Positions 1-8,153 of a DNA stretch of 64,000 nucleotides are shown here, in pieces. This DNA is from CAWIXB01 sp963839955 (lineage in GTDB: Bacteria; Actinomycetota; Actinomycetes; JACCUZ01), in NCBI GenBank assembly GCA_963839955.1, contig CAWIXB010000001.1, positions 1,488,001 to 1,552,000 on the forward strand, in the 5' to 3' direction. Within the stretch, counting starts at the first letter, position 1; the number at the start of each line of letters is the position of its first letter. A program made the position numbers and the translations under genes. A model generated the notes under the pieces. That model was given only the letters and a program-made list of their open reading frames with translations. It did not search any database and had not been told where the DNA came from.

Positions 1-418
1 CGGCTCCCGCCGTCGTCGCCAGCAGGTCGAGCTGGCCGCTCACCGGCAGCCCGTCGAGGGGCAGGGACCGCTGCGTCGCCCAGACCAGAGCCGGGTCGTC
101 CTGGGCGCCGCCGTGGAGGAGCCGGTGCACCGCGGCGACGTCCCAGCAGCCGACCAGGCGCACGCCCGCGGCGGCGAGGTCGGTCGCTGTTGCGGCCGCA
201 GACCACCAGACCCAGCGGGGCGTGAGCTCGCCCGCGACCCGTCGTACCAGGGCATTGCGGTCACCGGTGAACGCCCAGGTCCTCGCGCCGAGGGCCAGGC
301 CGAGCCCGGACCCGTCCGGCACGGTCGCGACCGCCAGGAGTGACCCAGGTCTCATTCCCGCCCACGCGTGTCGCAGCACGTCCAGGGCCGCGTCGGGCTC
401 GCTGGGCAGGGGCGTCAC
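1..418 (-). CDS. N-terminus of bifunctional 3'-5' exonuclease/DNA polymerase-like protein (partial)
   Basis: The gene runs off the left edge, so only about 139 N-terminal codons are visible. The frame is open from a GTG at 418 (protein begins VTPLPSEPDAALDVLRHAW) to the edge, with an in-frame stop just upstream at 437-439. An internal ATG at 355 is an alternative start. The visible part has the pattern RWVWW, then AAGVRLVGCWDVAAVHRLL, then PALVWA, which resembles the N-terminal region of the actinobacterial family-A-like polymerases that carry a 3'-5' exonuclease-like domain. None of the catalytic polymerase motifs lie inside the window, so the assignment is by resemblance of the N-terminal domain only. 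The gene is transcribed away from the neighbouring aldo/keto reductase, so 419-513 is a divergent promoter region. Confidence 0.5.
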   Translation of the reverse strand, partial: MTPLPSEPDAALDVLRHAWAGMRPGSLLAVATVPDGSGLGLALGARTWAFTGDRNALVRRVAGELTPRWVWWSAAATATDLAAAGVRLVGCWDVAAVHRLLHGGAQDDPALVWATQRSLPLDGLPVSGQLDLLATTAGA

Positions 419-513
419 CCGAGCATCCTGCCGTGGTCACGGGTGGTTGCGAGGCCACCCACCGGGCAAGGGCTCATGGCGAACGTGAACGTACGACGAG
501 AGGGAACCCTTTT

Positions 514-1377
514 ATGCAGACGAGGCAGATCGGTGCCACGGCAGTCAGCGCGATCGGACTGGGCGGGATGCCGCTCTCGATCGAGGGCCGCCCGGACGAC
601 CGGCGACACGCCGTCGCCACCGTCCATGCCGCCCTCGACGCGGGCCTGACGCTCATCGACACCGCGGACGCCTACCACCTCGACCCCTCCGACGAGGGAC
701 ACAACGAGTCGCTCATCGCCGACGCGCTCGCCACCTGGTCGGGCGGCGCCACGGACGTGCTCGTCGCCACCAAGGGCGGCCACCTCCGGCCCGGTGACGG
801 CGCGTGGACGCTGGACGGGTCGCCGCAGCACCTGCGTGACGCGTGCGACGCGTCCCTCAAGCGTCTCGGCGTCGACGCGATCGGTCTCTACCAGTTCCAC
901 CGGCCCGACCCCCAGGTGCCGTTTGCCGAGAGCGTCGGGACCGTCGCCGAGCTGCTCGACGAAGGAAAGATCCGGATGGCCGGCGTCTCCAACGCCAACC
1001 CCGACCAGATCCGCGAGGCCCAGCAGATCCTCGGCGGGCGTCTCGCATCGGTGCAGAACCAGTTCTCGCCCGGCTACCGCTCCAGCGAGCCCGAGCTGCG
1101 CCTCTGCGACGAGATGGGCATCGCCTTCCTGCCGTGGAGCCCGTTCGGTGGCATCTCGAAGGCGAGCGAGCTCGGCTCGGCGCACGCGCCGTTCGCCGAG
1201 GTCGCGCGGGAGCGCGGGGTGAGCCCGCAGCAGGTGACGCTGGCCTGGATGCTCGCCAAGTCGCCGTTCGTGATCCCGATCCCGGGCTCGAGCCGGCCGG
1301 AGACCATTCGCGACTCCGCCGCCGCTGTCGACCTGACGCTGACTCCTGAGGAGATCGGCAGGCTCGACGCGCGTTGA
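514..1377 (+). CDS. aldo/keto reductase
   Basis: A 287-aa NADPH-dependent aldo/keto reductase with a (beta/alpha)8 barrel. The catalytic tetrad can be followed: Asp and Tyr in LIDTADAYH, Lys in VATKGGH and His in YQFHRPD. The C-terminal cofactor loop IPIPGSSRPETI is typical of the family and binds the NADP phosphate. The ATG at 514 follows the purine-rich stretch GACGAGAGGG and begins MQTRQIGATAVSAIGLG, which matches the usual start of the family; the frame is open further upstream but carries no family similarity there. The physiological substrate cannot be told from sequence. It is a single gene, divergent from the polymerase-like gene. Confidence 0.9.
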   Translation: MQTRQIGATAVSAIGLGGMPLSIEGRPDDRRHAVATVHAALDAGLTLIDTADAYHLDPSDEGHNESLIADALATWSGGATDVLVATKGGHLRPGDGAWTLDGSPQHLRDACDASLKRLGVDAIGLYQFHRPDPQVPFAESVGTVAELLDEGKIRMAGVSNANPDQIREAQQILGGRLASVQNQFSPGYRSSEPELRLCDEMGIAFLPWSPFGGISKASELGSAHAPFAEVARERGVSPQQVTLAWMLAKSPFVIPIPGSSRPETIRDSAAAVDLTLTPEEIGRLDAR

Positions 1378-1445
1378 CGCCTGGCGGCGACGTTCGGGTT
1401 AGGGTTCAGGCGCCGCAGTGCCTAAGCCCAGTCGGGGAGCCTCAC

Positions 1446-1628
1446 GTGTCCGAGACGCCGCACTTGCATGACGAGGTCGACCCCGTGGTGGCCGAGATGG
1501 TCGTGGCGATCCGCGACCGCTTCGGTCTGCGGGGGCTGCGGGCCGCGTCGGGGATGATCGACAACGAGATCACCCTGGCCGAAGAGGCCGTCAAGGAGCT
1601 CGCCGTCACCGAGCCCGCCACCGACTAG
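1446..1628 (+). CDS. small acidic hypothetical protein, 60 aa
   Basis: A short reading frame beginning at GTG 1446 behind a good ribosome binding site (CGGGGAGCCTCAC). The product is about 60 residues and acidic, contains a predicted amphipathic helix region (DPVVAEMVVAIRDRFGLRGL), and has no signal peptide or membrane segment. I do not recognise the family. An in-frame ATG at 1374 would give 84 aa but overlaps the end of the aldo/keto reductase and has no ribosome binding site. The gene is followed by a very strong inverted repeat. Confidence 0.55.
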   Translation: MSETPHLHDEVDPVVAEMVVAIRDRFGLRGLRAASGMIDNEITLAEEAVKELAVTEPATD

Positions 1629-1664
1629 CCCGCGTCAGTTTCCGCCGAGTCGACCACGTTAGGT

Positions 1665-1718
1665 AGGCGCAGCAGTGCCTCAACAGGTCTGCCCGCCTGT
1701 TGAGGCAGTGCTGCGCCT
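1665..1718. terminator. strong 23-bp inverted repeat between convergent genes
   Basis: Two 23-base arms (1665-1687 and 1696-1718) are reverse complements with a single mismatch and enclose an 8-base loop. The arms read AGGCGCAGCAGTGCCTCAACAGG on one side, so the hairpin would be very stable on either strand. It lies between the convergent small gene (ends 1628) and arfB (ends 1780), the place expected for a bidirectional terminator. There is no U-tract, as is common for terminators in GC-rich actinobacteria. A related motif, AGGCGCCGCAGTGCCT, occurs at about 1408-1423, so this could also be a dispersed palindromic element. Confidence 0.7.
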
Positions 1719-1779
1719 GTTGTCGCTCGGCCACTCCGGCTGGCCGTCGGGTCCGGCTGTACGTCGGGCCGCGCGCTGG

Positions 1780-2211
1780 TCACGTGGCGTCGGGATCACC
1801 GCGTCGCAACCGCTTGGTCTGGCCCCGTCGCTTCTTCGCCACGATGCGACGCTCCTTGGCTGCCTTGGACGGCCGGGTCGGCCGGCGCTGTCGAGGCGGG
1901 GGTGCAATCGCCTCGGCGACCACCGCGACGAGACGCTTCTCCGCCGCCATCCGGTTGCGCAGCTGGGAGCGATGTTCCGACGCAGCGACCGTGACGACTC
2001 CGTCGACGAGTCGCCCGGAAAGACGGTCGAGCGCTCGCTCCCGCTGGATCGGCGACAGTGCCGTCGACGCCGCGGGGTCCCACGAGAGCTCGACGCGCGA
2101 GTCCGACGTGTTCACCGACTGGCCACCCGGCCCGCTCGAGCGGGAGAAGCGCCAAGTGAGCTCGGACGCCGGGATGGTGACCCGCCCCGTGACGGTCAGG
2201 TCTCCTGGCAT
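1780..2211 (-). CDS. arfB: alternative ribosome-rescue factor ArfB (YaeJ/ICT1-type peptidyl-tRNA hydrolase)
   Basis: A 143-aa release-factor-like peptidyl-tRNA hydrolase that frees ribosomes stalled on non-stop mRNA. The catalytic GGQ motif is present in SSGPGGQSVNTSDSRVEL, near residue 28, in the usual class-I release-factor fold. The very basic C-terminal tail (KAAKERRIVAKKRRGQTKRLRR) is the extension that enters the empty mRNA channel in ArfB. Length matches the family (about 140 aa). The ATG at 2211 lies 13 bases after the end of modC on the same strand, so it may be cotranscribed with the molybdate operon. A longer antisense reading frame on the other strand is not a gene. Confidence 0.93.
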   Translation of the reverse strand: MPGDLTVTGRVTIPASELTWRFSRSSGPGGQSVNTSDSRVELSWDPAASTALSPIQRERALDRLSGRLVDGVVTVAASEHRSQLRNRMAAEKRLVAVVAEAIAPPPRQRRPTRPSKAAKERRIVAKKRRGQTKRLRRGDPDAT

Positions 2212-2224
2212 GCCGCTCAGACAA

Positions 2225-3345
<1,121 letters not shown>

Positions 3346-3349
<4 letters not shown>

Positions 3350-4182
3350 TGCACGGCTCCGGTGTTGAGCCAGCGGTCGCGCAGTCCGACGAGGACGGCG
3401 ACGGAGACGGCGAGCAGGACCAGCGACAAGGCGATGGCGGCTTCGGGGTCGCGTTCGAGTGCGAGGTAGACGGCGATCGGCATCGTCTGGGTGCGGCCGG
3501 GGAAGTTGCCGGCGAAGGTGATGGTGGCGCCGAACTCGCCGAGGGCGCGCGCCCAGCACAGCACCGACCCCGCCACCAATGACGGACCGATGAGCGGCAG
3601 GGTGACACGCCGGAACACCGTGAGGCGGGACGCGCCGAGCGTGGCCGCGGCCTCCTCGTATCCGCGGTTCGCAGTGCGGAACGCACCCTCGACCGTGACG
3701 ATCAGGAACGGCATGGCGACGAACGTCTCGGCGACGACGACACCCAGCGTGGTGAACGGCAGGGTGAACCCGAACCATGAGTCGAGGTACTGTCCGACGA
3801 CGCCGCGACGACCGAAGGCCAGCAGCAGCGCCACACCGCCCACGACCGGCGGCAGCACCAGGGGGAGGGTGACGAGTGCGCGGAGCAACCCCCTGCCACG
3901 GAATCGAGCGCGGGCCAGCACCCACGCCAGGGGCACGCCGAACAGCAGCGACACAACCGTGGCCGCACTCGCGCACACCAGCGACAGTCGCAACGCGTCG
4001 ACGACTGCGCTTTCGGCGAGGATCTGGTCCAGGCTTCGCCACGGCGCGCGGATCACCAGCCCGGAAAGCGGCAGCAGCAGGAACACGACCGTGACGAGCG
4101 CCGGCAGAGCCAGCGGCCACGGGATCCCGGCCCGTCGGGTGGGATCGTCGCGGACGCGGCGCGCCACGGCGGGCGTCGTCAA
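3346..4182 (-). CDS. modB: molybdate ABC transporter permease ModB
   Basis: A 278-aa inner-membrane permease with about five to six hydrophobic helices starting at PLALPALVTVVFLLLPLSGL. The cytoplasmic coupling (EAA) loop is clear: EEAAATLGASRLTVFRRVT followed by LPLIGPSLVAGSV. The motif ALGEFGATI, shared by sulfate and molybdate permeases, is present. It starts at ATG 4182 overlapping the modA stop by four bases (ATGA) and ends overlapping the modC start (GTGA), so all three are translationally coupled. It pairs with ModC in the membrane and receives molybdate from the lipoprotein ModA. Confidence 0.94.
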
Positions 4183-5003
4183 GGTTTGCTGAACCCTGCC
4201 TCGGTCAGGGCGGTCATCCCGGCAGGCGAGAGCACATAGTCCACAAAGGCCTGCGCGGTGGGTTCGTTCTCCGAGGCGCGGAGCGGGGCGATCGGATAAG
4301 TGGTGGAAGCGTTGATCTCATTGGGAATCTCGATGCCTTGCACCGAGTCCTCGGCCGCGCGCACGTCGGTGACGTAGACAACGCCCGCGTCGACTTCACC
4401 GAGACTCACCTTGCTCAGGGTGGCCTTGACGTCGACTTCCTCAGTGACGGGAGTGACCTTGACCTTGGCGTTCTCGAACACCTTGAGCGCGGTGGCTCCG
4501 CAGGGGACCTGGGCCTGGCACAGGGCCACCTTCACGTCCTTCTCCGCTAGGCCGGCGACGGTACTGATGCCCGCCGGGTTGTCGGGGGGCACCGCGATCT
4601 GCATGGTGTTCGACACGAAGTCCGTCTGGTTCCCAGCATCTCCACTGCTGACGACCTGATCCATGGTCGTGCCGCTCGCCGACGCGAACACGTCCGCGGG
4701 AGCGCCCTGACCGATCTGCTCGGCCAGCCCCGAGCTCGGACCGAAGTTGAACACCACCTTCGTCCCCGGGTTCTCCTTCTCGAACTGTCCGCCCAACGTG
4801 GTGAAGGCCCCCTGCAAGGATGCGGCCGCGAACACGTTGATGGTGCCGGTCAGCCTGCTGGACGCGCCTGCAGACGGCGAGTCTGTGGTGCTTCTCGCGT
4901 CATCGGAGCCACCGCAACCCGACAGCAACGCAGTGACGGCAACCAGGACGGACCAGGCGACCGGGATGCGGCGCACGGGCTCTCTCGTCGCGGGTCTCGA
5001 CAT
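4179..5003 (-). CDS. modA: molybdate-binding lipoprotein ModA
   Basis: A 274-aa substrate-binding protein of the molybdate transporter. The N-terminus is a lipoprotein signal peptide ending in the lipobox LLSGC, followed by a Ser/Thr-rich linker. The mature part has the ModA pattern: INVFAAASLQGAFTTL, then GPSSGLAEQIGQGAPADVFASA, and later VSLGEVDAGVVYVTDV. The latter two regions supply ligand-binding loops. The ATG at 5003 shares one base with the stop of the upstream regulator (TGATG), so the regulator and transporter are cotranscribed. Confidence 0.94.
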   Translation of the reverse strand: MSRPATREPVRRIPVAWSVLVAVTALLSGCGGSDDARSTTDSPSAGASSRLTGTINVFAAASLQGAFTTLGGQFEKENPGTKVVFNFGPSSGLAEQIGQGAPADVFASASGTTMDQVVSSGDAGNQTDFVSNTMQIAVPPDNPAGISTVAGLAEKDVKVALCQAQVPCGATALKVFENAKVKVTPVTEEVDVKATLSKVSLGEVDAGVVYVTDVRAAEDSVQGIEIPNEINASTTYPIAPLRASENEPTAQAFVDYVLSPAGMTALTEAGFSKP

Positions 5004-5413
5004 CAGTGCGACTCGGGGACTTCGACGACGACGTTCGTGGATTTCACTGCCGCAACCGCGAGAACTCCCGGATCGAGCCCGAGCTCGTCGGCGGCCTCGC
5101 GGCTCATCAGCGACACGATGCGATGCGGGCCGGCCTGGATCTCCACCTGTGCCATCACGGTGTCGCGAGTGACCTTGGTGACCAGGCCGAGGAAGCGATT
5201 GCGGGCCGACTCGGACACCACCGGCCGCGCGACCGGCCGCTCAGCCAGGGCCGCGGTTTCCTCGGCGAGGCGGGCAAGTGCGGCGCCGTCGATCGCCTGC
5301 CGCCCGGCGGCATCGAGCGTGCTGACGACACGCCCGGCCTCCACCCAGCGCCGCAAAGTGTCGTCGCTGACCCCCAGCAGCGCGGCGGCCTCGCTCACCC
5401 GGAACACCTGCAC
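5003..5413 (-). CDS. helix-turn-helix regulator with molybdate-binding Mop domain (ModE-like)
   Basis: A 136-aa protein with two parts. Residues about 1-55 are a MerR/excisionase-type winged helix (VSEAAALLGVSDDTLRRW). Residues about 68-134 are a single Mop/TOBE domain (SARNRFLGLVTKVTRDTVMA, ending VVAAVKSTNVVVEVPESH-like). Mop domains bind molybdate, so this is probably the molybdate-responsive regulator of the downstream modABC genes, to which it is fused in one transcript by a one-base overlap. The HTH is not the LysR-like type of E. coli ModE. Whether it represses or activates cannot be told. Confidence 0.82.
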   Translation of the reverse strand: MQVFRVSEAAALLGVSDDTLRRWVEAGRVVSTLDAAGRQAIDGAALARLAEETAALAERPVARPVVSESARNRFLGLVTKVTRDTVMAQVEIQAGPHRIVSLMSREAADELGLDPGVLAVAAVKSTNVVVEVPESH

Positions 5414-5650
5414 GGCAGGACCCTATCCGCGAATGCCACCCTGCGAACAAATCGGGGGCGCATCAGCGGCGATGTCGACGGCTGAACATTCCGCGAATGC
5501 GGCGGGCGCCCGACGTCGCCGGATATGTCGGCAACATCACCGGGCGAGTAGCCGTCCGACCACGCGAAGCAAGCCTCCTGCCGCACGTTTGCGGCGCCCT
5601 GGCGCGCGGTAGCCTCCTCCGCGTCGCGCACAGCGCGGCTCTCGCACCGG
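5414..5650. other. intergenic region upstream of the mod operon and the riboswitch
   Basis: This 237-base stretch separates the divergent mod regulator operon and the rpf transcript and must carry both promoters. The ten-base word CCGCGAATGC occurs twice (near 5426 and 5488) on either side of the expected regulator promoter and could be an operator half-site for the Mop-domain regulator; this is a guess. I see no convincing open reading frame and no classical E. coli-type ModE box. Confidence 0.35.
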
Positions 5651-5857
5651 CCGCCGAGTCCTGCCCGCCGGTGCGGGCGGATCGAACTCATCGCCACGGG
5701 CAGGAGTGGGGGACCCACTGCGGCCGTTCGTCGCCTCCGACGACGCGACGGCCTTGGGGTCAAGTCGGCCCCGGACGCGGGCAACCAGCCCGCTCCCGGT
5801 CGCCGACCAGGCACCTCTCGCCTGAACCCGACAGCTGACCTCGCAGGCGGCGAGAGG
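5651..5857 (+). promoter_or_regulatory. ydaO/yuaA-type cyclic di-AMP riboswitch upstream of rpf
   Basis: Conserved sequence blocks of the ydaO riboswitch occur in the right order: GAGTCCTGCC (5656-5665), GTGGGGGACCCAC (5706-5718), TTGGGGTCAAGTCGG (5754-5768) and CCCGACAGCTGACCTCG (5827-5843), followed by AGGCG. The class binds c-di-AMP and in actinobacteria is commonly found before rpf-type cell-wall hydrolase genes, which is exactly the arrangement here. In addition, CCTCTCGCC (5814-5822) is a perfect complement of GGCGAGAGG (5849-5857), which contains the ribosome binding site of rpf, so ligand state could control translation as well as transcription. The exact 5' boundary is approximate. 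Confidence 0.85.
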
Positions 5858-5864
5858 AACCACC

Positions 5865-6488
5865 ATGGCGCAGCCTGCCCTGCGCGGCTCCGGCCGGCAT
5901 CGCAAGCCCAAGAACCGCACCCGGGCCATCGGCCTGGCCGCGGCCCCGCTGATCGCGTTCGTCCCCCTGACCACCGTCTCGCCCGCCGAGGCCGCGACCA
6001 CCAACACGTGGGAGCGGCTGGCCCGCTGCGAGAGCGGCGGCCGGTGGCACATCAACACCGGCAACGGCTACTACGGCGGCGTGCAGTTCTCGTACGGCAC
6101 CTGGAAGGCGTACGGCGGCGGCCGCTACGCGTCACGCGCCGACCTGGCGAGCAAGAACGAGCAGATCACCATCGCCGAGAAGCTCCTCGACGACCGCGGC
6201 TGGGGCCCCTGGCCCGGCTGCCGGAACAAGCTCGGGCTGGACCGCGCGGACGCTCGTGGCACGCCCGACCACATGGGCAACCGTGGCGGCAGCAAGGCCT
6301 CGCGCGGCAAGCACCGCAAGCCGGCCGGCGTGGGCGTCTACGTCGTACGCCGCGGTGACACGCTCTCGGCCATCGCCAAGCGCAAGCACGTCCCCGGCGG
6401 CTGGCACCGGCTCTACAAGATCAACAAGCGCACCATCGGCAACAACCCGGGCCGCATCCACCCGGGCCAGCGGCTGAAGCTGCGCTAG
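5865..6488 (+). CDS. resuscitation-promoting-factor-like transglycosylase with LysM domain
   Basis: A 207-aa secreted peptidoglycan hydrolase. Residues 1 to about 45 form a basic signal peptide ending SPAEAAT. Residues about 47-120 are the Rpf/transglycosylase-like domain (TWERLARCESGGRWHINTG; the Glu in CESGG is the catalytic acid; then GGVQFSYGTWKAYGG). A basic linker leads to a C-terminal LysM domain from about residue 160 (YVVRRGDTLSAIAKR ... IHPGQRLKLR) that binds glycan. The ATG at 5865 follows GAGAGG at 5852-5857. Expression is very probably controlled by the preceding c-di-AMP riboswitch, linking second-messenger levels to wall remodelling and growth resumption. Confidence 0.93.
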   Translation: MAQPALRGSGRHRKPKNRTRAIGLAAAPLIAFVPLTTVSPAEAATTNTWERLARCESGGRWHINTGNGYYGGVQFSYGTWKAYGGGRYASRADLASKNEQITIAEKLLDDRGWGPWPGCRNKLGLDRADARGTPDHMGNRGGSKASRGKHRKPAGVGVYVVRRGDTLSAIAKRKHVPGGWHRLYKINKRTIGNNPGRIHPGQRLKLR

Positions 6489-6492
6489 GACG

Positions 6493-6535
6493 GGTTCGCT
6501 AGCGACGCTCCCTGCCCGGGCGTCGCTAGCGAACC
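6493..6535. terminator. 16-bp perfect inverted repeat, bidirectional terminator
   Basis: Arms GGTTCGCTAGCGACGC (6493-6508) and its exact reverse complement (6520-6535) enclose an 11-base loop. The hairpin begins five bases after the rpf stop codon and its right arm contains the stop codon of the convergent acylphosphatase gene, so it can serve both transcripts. Confidence 0.85.
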
Positions 6536-6792
6536 TGGAATCCGGACAGGCCCTCCTCGGCCTCGTCGCGAGTCCGGACGTCGCGGACGACGGCGCCGCC
6601 GGGCCCTTCGCGGCACCACGCGACCATCCGTCCCACGGCGCTGTCCTCGCCCTCGAACACCGCCTCGACGCTGCCGTCGGACCGGTTACGGATCCAGCCG
6701 GCGACCCCGGCGTCCCGTGCCATGGTGCGCGCGGTGTCGCGGAAGAAGACGCCCTGGACGTGCCCCGTCACGACAACCCTGGTGCGTGCCAC
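6526..6792 (-). CDS. acyP: acylphosphatase
   Basis: An 88-aa acylphosphatase, full length for the family. The signature GHVQGVFFRDTARTMA contains the phosphate-binding Arg, and GWIRNRSDGSVEAVFEG contains the catalytic Asn. It hydrolyses carboxyl-phosphate bonds in small metabolites such as carbamoyl phosphate and 1,3-bisphosphoglycerate. The start is GTG 6792. It is followed on the same strand upstream by an F420-type oxidoreductase gene with a 32-base gap, so the two may be cotranscribed. Its last codons lie inside the shared terminator hairpin. Confidence 0.95.
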   Translation of the reverse strand: MARTRVVVTGHVQGVFFRDTARTMARDAGVAGWIRNRSDGSVEAVFEGEDSAVGRMVAWCREGPGGAVVRDVRTRDEAEEGLSGFQVR

Positions 6793-6824
6793 CCGATGTC
6801 CCCGCCCCGCGCCTGACCGGGCCC

Positions 6825-7754
6825 TCAGGCGCCCGGCGCCAGGGCCTCGAGCACCTCGTGCCCGCGACTCGTCGACGCGGCCGGGTCGGCGTCCGGCGCG
6901 CTGACCTCGTCGTCGAAGTTGAGGTCGACGAAGAGCTCGGTGACGCCCTGGCCGGCGATGGTGGCGAGGTCGGCGCGGATCTCGTCGAGCGAGCCGGTGA
7001 GCGGCCGCCGGTCCTGCGCGCCTCCGGGACGGACCCGGACCACCCCACGGGAGATGAAGCGCAGCCGCCCCGGGTCGCGGCCGCTCTCGACCGCCGCGTC
7101 GCGGACGACGTCGATCGCCGACCGCACCGAGTCGAGCGCCTGGCCGCTGCTGCTCATCCAGCCGTCCGCCAGCCGACCGGCGCGGCGCAGCGCCGGCTCG
7201 GCGGTACCGCCGAGCAGGATCGGCGGGTGCGGCACCTGGACGGGTCGCGGCGCGACGAAGGACGCCGGCACCTGGTGGAACTCACCCTGGTAGCTGACGA
7301 CGCCGTCCTCGTCCGGTGTCCACAACGCCCGCAGGCAGGCGAGGAAGTCGTCGGCCCGGGCACCGCGGCGTTCGTACGGCGCGCCGACCGCGGCGTACTC
7401 CTCCTTGACCCAACCGATGCCGAGTCCCAGGTCGAGTCGCCCGCCGGACACCACGTCGAGAGTCGTTGCCTGCTTGGCGAGCAGCGCTGGGGAGAAGTAC
7501 GGCATGTTCACGACGGCCACCCCGAGCCGCACCCGTGACGTGTGCGCTGCCATGAAGGCGAGCGTGATCAGCGGGTCGGTGACGTTGCGGTAGACGGATG
7601 GCCAGCGCCCCTCGGTCGGGTCGGCGGGGTAGAGGAGCCGCTGGAAGGTCCACAGGGTCGTGTAGCCGAGCTCCTCGGCACGGCGGCCCAGCGCCACCTG
7701 GTTGTCCGGGGTGGCCCAGGAGCCCGAGGTCGGCAGGGCGAATCCGACCTGCAT
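6825..7754 (-). CDS. LLM-class (F420-type) oxidoreductase
   Basis: A 309-aa luciferase-like monooxygenase-fold protein. It opens MQVGFALPTSGSWATPDNQV and has the class motifs RVRLGVAVVNMPYFSPALLAKQ and GGRLDLGLGIGWVKEEY (the stretch that usually contacts the F420 or flavin phosphate). The C-terminal TGSLDEIRADLATIAGQGV is also typical. Actinobacterial members usually use F420; the substrate is unknown. ATG 7754 follows a good site, GGAAGGAGGCGTCCC. Length fits the family. Confidence 0.9.
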   Translation of the reverse strand: MQVGFALPTSGSWATPDNQVALGRRAEELGYTTLWTFQRLLYPADPTEGRWPSVYRNVTDPLITLAFMAAHTSRVRLGVAVVNMPYFSPALLAKQATTLDVVSGGRLDLGLGIGWVKEEYAAVGAPYERRGARADDFLACLRALWTPDEDGVVSYQGEFHQVPASFVAPRPVQVPHPPILLGGTAEPALRRAGRLADGWMSSSGQALDSVRSAIDVVRDAAVESGRDPGRLRFISRGVVRVRPGGAQDRRPLTGSLDEIRADLATIAGQGVTELFVDLNFDDEVSAPDADPAASTSRGHEVLEALAPGA

Positions 7755-7949
7755 GGGACGCCTCCTTCCGCCTGTCGCGGGCTCAGACGCTACCGGCCGG
7801 GCGGCGGATGAGGCGTCTGAGGTGGCTCAGGCCGCATCTAAGGCCCCCCGCCCACCCAAGATGCGCACTCTGCCCCATGTGGAGCACCCCGCCTCAGGAC
7901 GAATCTTGTGGATGTCCGCAAGAGAGAAGTACAAGGGAGCTGATCGAAG

Positions 7950-8153
7950 ATGATGCCGATCCTGGCCGCAGAGCTGATCAAGGTGCGCGACGACGATCTG
8001 CGTCGTGACGCCGACCTGGCGCGACTGGTCGCGGTGCGTCCTCCGCGTCACCGGACCCGGCGCATCCTGCACGCGCTGGGCGGGAATCACAGCCCGCGCA
8101 CGCACGGCCCGTCGCCGAGCCTCGCGAGCCCTCGCAGGTCACCGGCGCGGTAA
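7950..8153 (+). CDS. small basic hypothetical protein, 67 aa
   Basis: A short frame starting ATG 7950 (or the next codon, 7953) behind AAGGGAGC. The first 40 residues are convincing as protein (MMPILAAELIKVRDDDLRRD, then ADLARLVAV) and look like the small actinobacterial DNA-adjacent or membrane-free proteins with an N-terminal DLxRxA helix. The last 20 residues overlap the 3' end of the convergent metalloprotease gene by 67 bases and look less natural. I do not recognise a function. The tail may be an artefact of an indel. Confidence 0.45.
   Translation: MMPILAAELIKVRDDDLRRDADLARLVAVRPPRHRTRRILHALGGNHSPRTHGPSPSLASPRRSPAR

Noticed and set aside
3350..4120. Upstream extension of the modC frame
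   Set aside because: It overlaps modB in another frame; the GTGA overlap marks the true start.
7755..7949. Gap between the F420-type enzyme and the small ORF
   Set aside because: A short CAGACGC/GCGTCTG pair is present, but no regulator site or gene can be supported.
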